Source: Ktedonobacteraceae bacterium
Lineage (GTDB): Bacteria > Chloroflexota > Ktedonobacteria > Ktedonobacterales > Ktedonobacteraceae
DNA: 30,496 bases
NCBI GenBank assembly: GCA_014896635.1
Contig: JADBKA010000031.1
Span: 1 to 30,496, forward strand
Direction of reading: 5' to 3'
Within the stretch, counting starts at the first letter, position 1. Each line of letters opens with the position of its first letter. The position numbers and the translations under genes were made by a program. Shown here in pieces: positions 30,218 to 30,496 of this stretch. The notes under the pieces are model-generated. The model ran no database searches. It worked only from the letters and a program-made list of their open reading frames with translations, and was not told the DNA's origin.

Positions 30218-30496
30218 TATCCACTATCAGACGCCAGATCCGCCGAAACTCTATGACTTTGCCCCCCGACGAACCACGTTTTATGATGAGGTGCTGCAAG
30301 GATTACAGAATGTAAAGAAGGCGCTGCCGAGCAAATACTTTTACGACGATGCTGGCTCACAGCTCTTCGAGCGCATTTGCCAGTTGGATGAGTATTACCT
30401 CACCCGCATAGAACTCAGCATTATGCAGCAATACAGAACTGAGATAGCCTCTCTTATCGGCCCTGATTGTCTGCTGATCGAGTACGGAAGTGGTAA
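30171..30496 (+). CDS. egtD: L-histidine N-alpha-methyltransferase EgtD (3' end cut by window edge)
   Basis: The SAM-dependent enzyme trimethylates histidine to hercynine, the substrate for EgtB. The visible N-terminus shows LPSKYFYDDAGSQLFERIC, QLDEYYLTR and IELSIMQQY, then LLIEYGSG, the start of the SAM-binding E-x-GSG motif, at which the window ends. The start is ambiguous. The only in-frame ATG upstream of the conserved part is at 30171, 47 bases inside egtB and without a ribosome site. A perfect AAAGGAGGTG at 30205-30214 points instead to the ATC at 30219-30221, which would give IHYQTPDPPKLYDFAPRR and a typical EgtD length. A GTG at 30291 would remove FAPRRTTF. I list the ATG as the conventional choice. 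Confidence 0.88.
   Translation, partial: MPAGNSWAFGSQRRCDIHYQTPDPPKLYDFAPRRTTFYDEVLQGLQNVKKALPSKYFYDDAGSQLFERICQLDEYYLTRIELSIMQQYRTEIASLIGPDCLLIEYGSG

Noticed and set aside
1..30496. tRNA, rRNA, CRISPR arrays, transposase genes, prophage genes
   Set aside because: I scanned both strands for T-arm GGTTCRAATCC-like sequences, regularly spaced repeats and transposase or integrase motifs and found none.

Overview
The window looks like chromosomal DNA of a moderately GC-rich, spore-forming-type Chloroflexota bacterium, most likely of the class Ktedonobacteria. This is inferred from the gene mix: adjacent mutS and mutL with an endonuclease-type MutL, an ergothioneine egtB-egtD pair, a giant CtpI-like P-type ATPase, a penicillin acylase family protein, and the remnant of a COG4315-type lipoprotein. 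No sequence search was possible, so the taxonomic call is tentative. I see no rRNA, tRNA, CRISPR array, phage or complete insertion sequence.

Layout. From 1 to 13.1 kb every gene runs leftward: a two-domain rhodanese sulfurtransferase cut by the left edge, a family 2 glycosyltransferase, a membrane-anchored penicillin acylase family hydrolase, cysS, metH, a DJ-1/PfpI family protein and a class V aminotransferase-fold enzyme resembling EgtE or isopenicillin N epimerase. Most of these have their own promoter, so this looks like a string of single-gene units with a sulfur and one-carbon flavour (sulfurtransferase, CysS, MetH, possible C-S lyase). At 13.1-13.8 kb the polarity switches; the divergent gap holds a lipoprotein gene remnant and its terminator. 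Rightward from 13.8 kb come mutS and mutL, translationally coupled by ATGA, then a DEAD-box RNA helicase behind a long, strongly folded leader.

From 20.3 to 22.3 kb, a rightward unit bracketed by two strong terminators encodes a small multispanning membrane protein, a winged-helix regulator and a CPBP-family membrane protease-like protein. A 17-bp dyad sits just downstream of its promoter -10. From 22.3 to 28.3 kb, a leftward module holds two small proteins of unknown family, a roughly 1617-residue P-type ATPase made of a dead N-terminal ATPase half fused to a live Ca2+-ATPase-like half, and a 46-residue hydrophobic peptide absent from ordinary annotation. A 124-bp MITE-like element with terminal inverted repeats lies directly upstream of this module. 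At the right edge egtB and the start of egtD run rightward and encode the two core steps of ergothioneine synthesis.

The points most worth a second look are the structured helicase leader, the pseudo-ATPase/ATPase module with its small companions, the hydrophobic peptide facing an opposite-strand terminator, the MITE-like element, and the missing canonical start codon next to a perfect Shine-Dalgarno at egtD.
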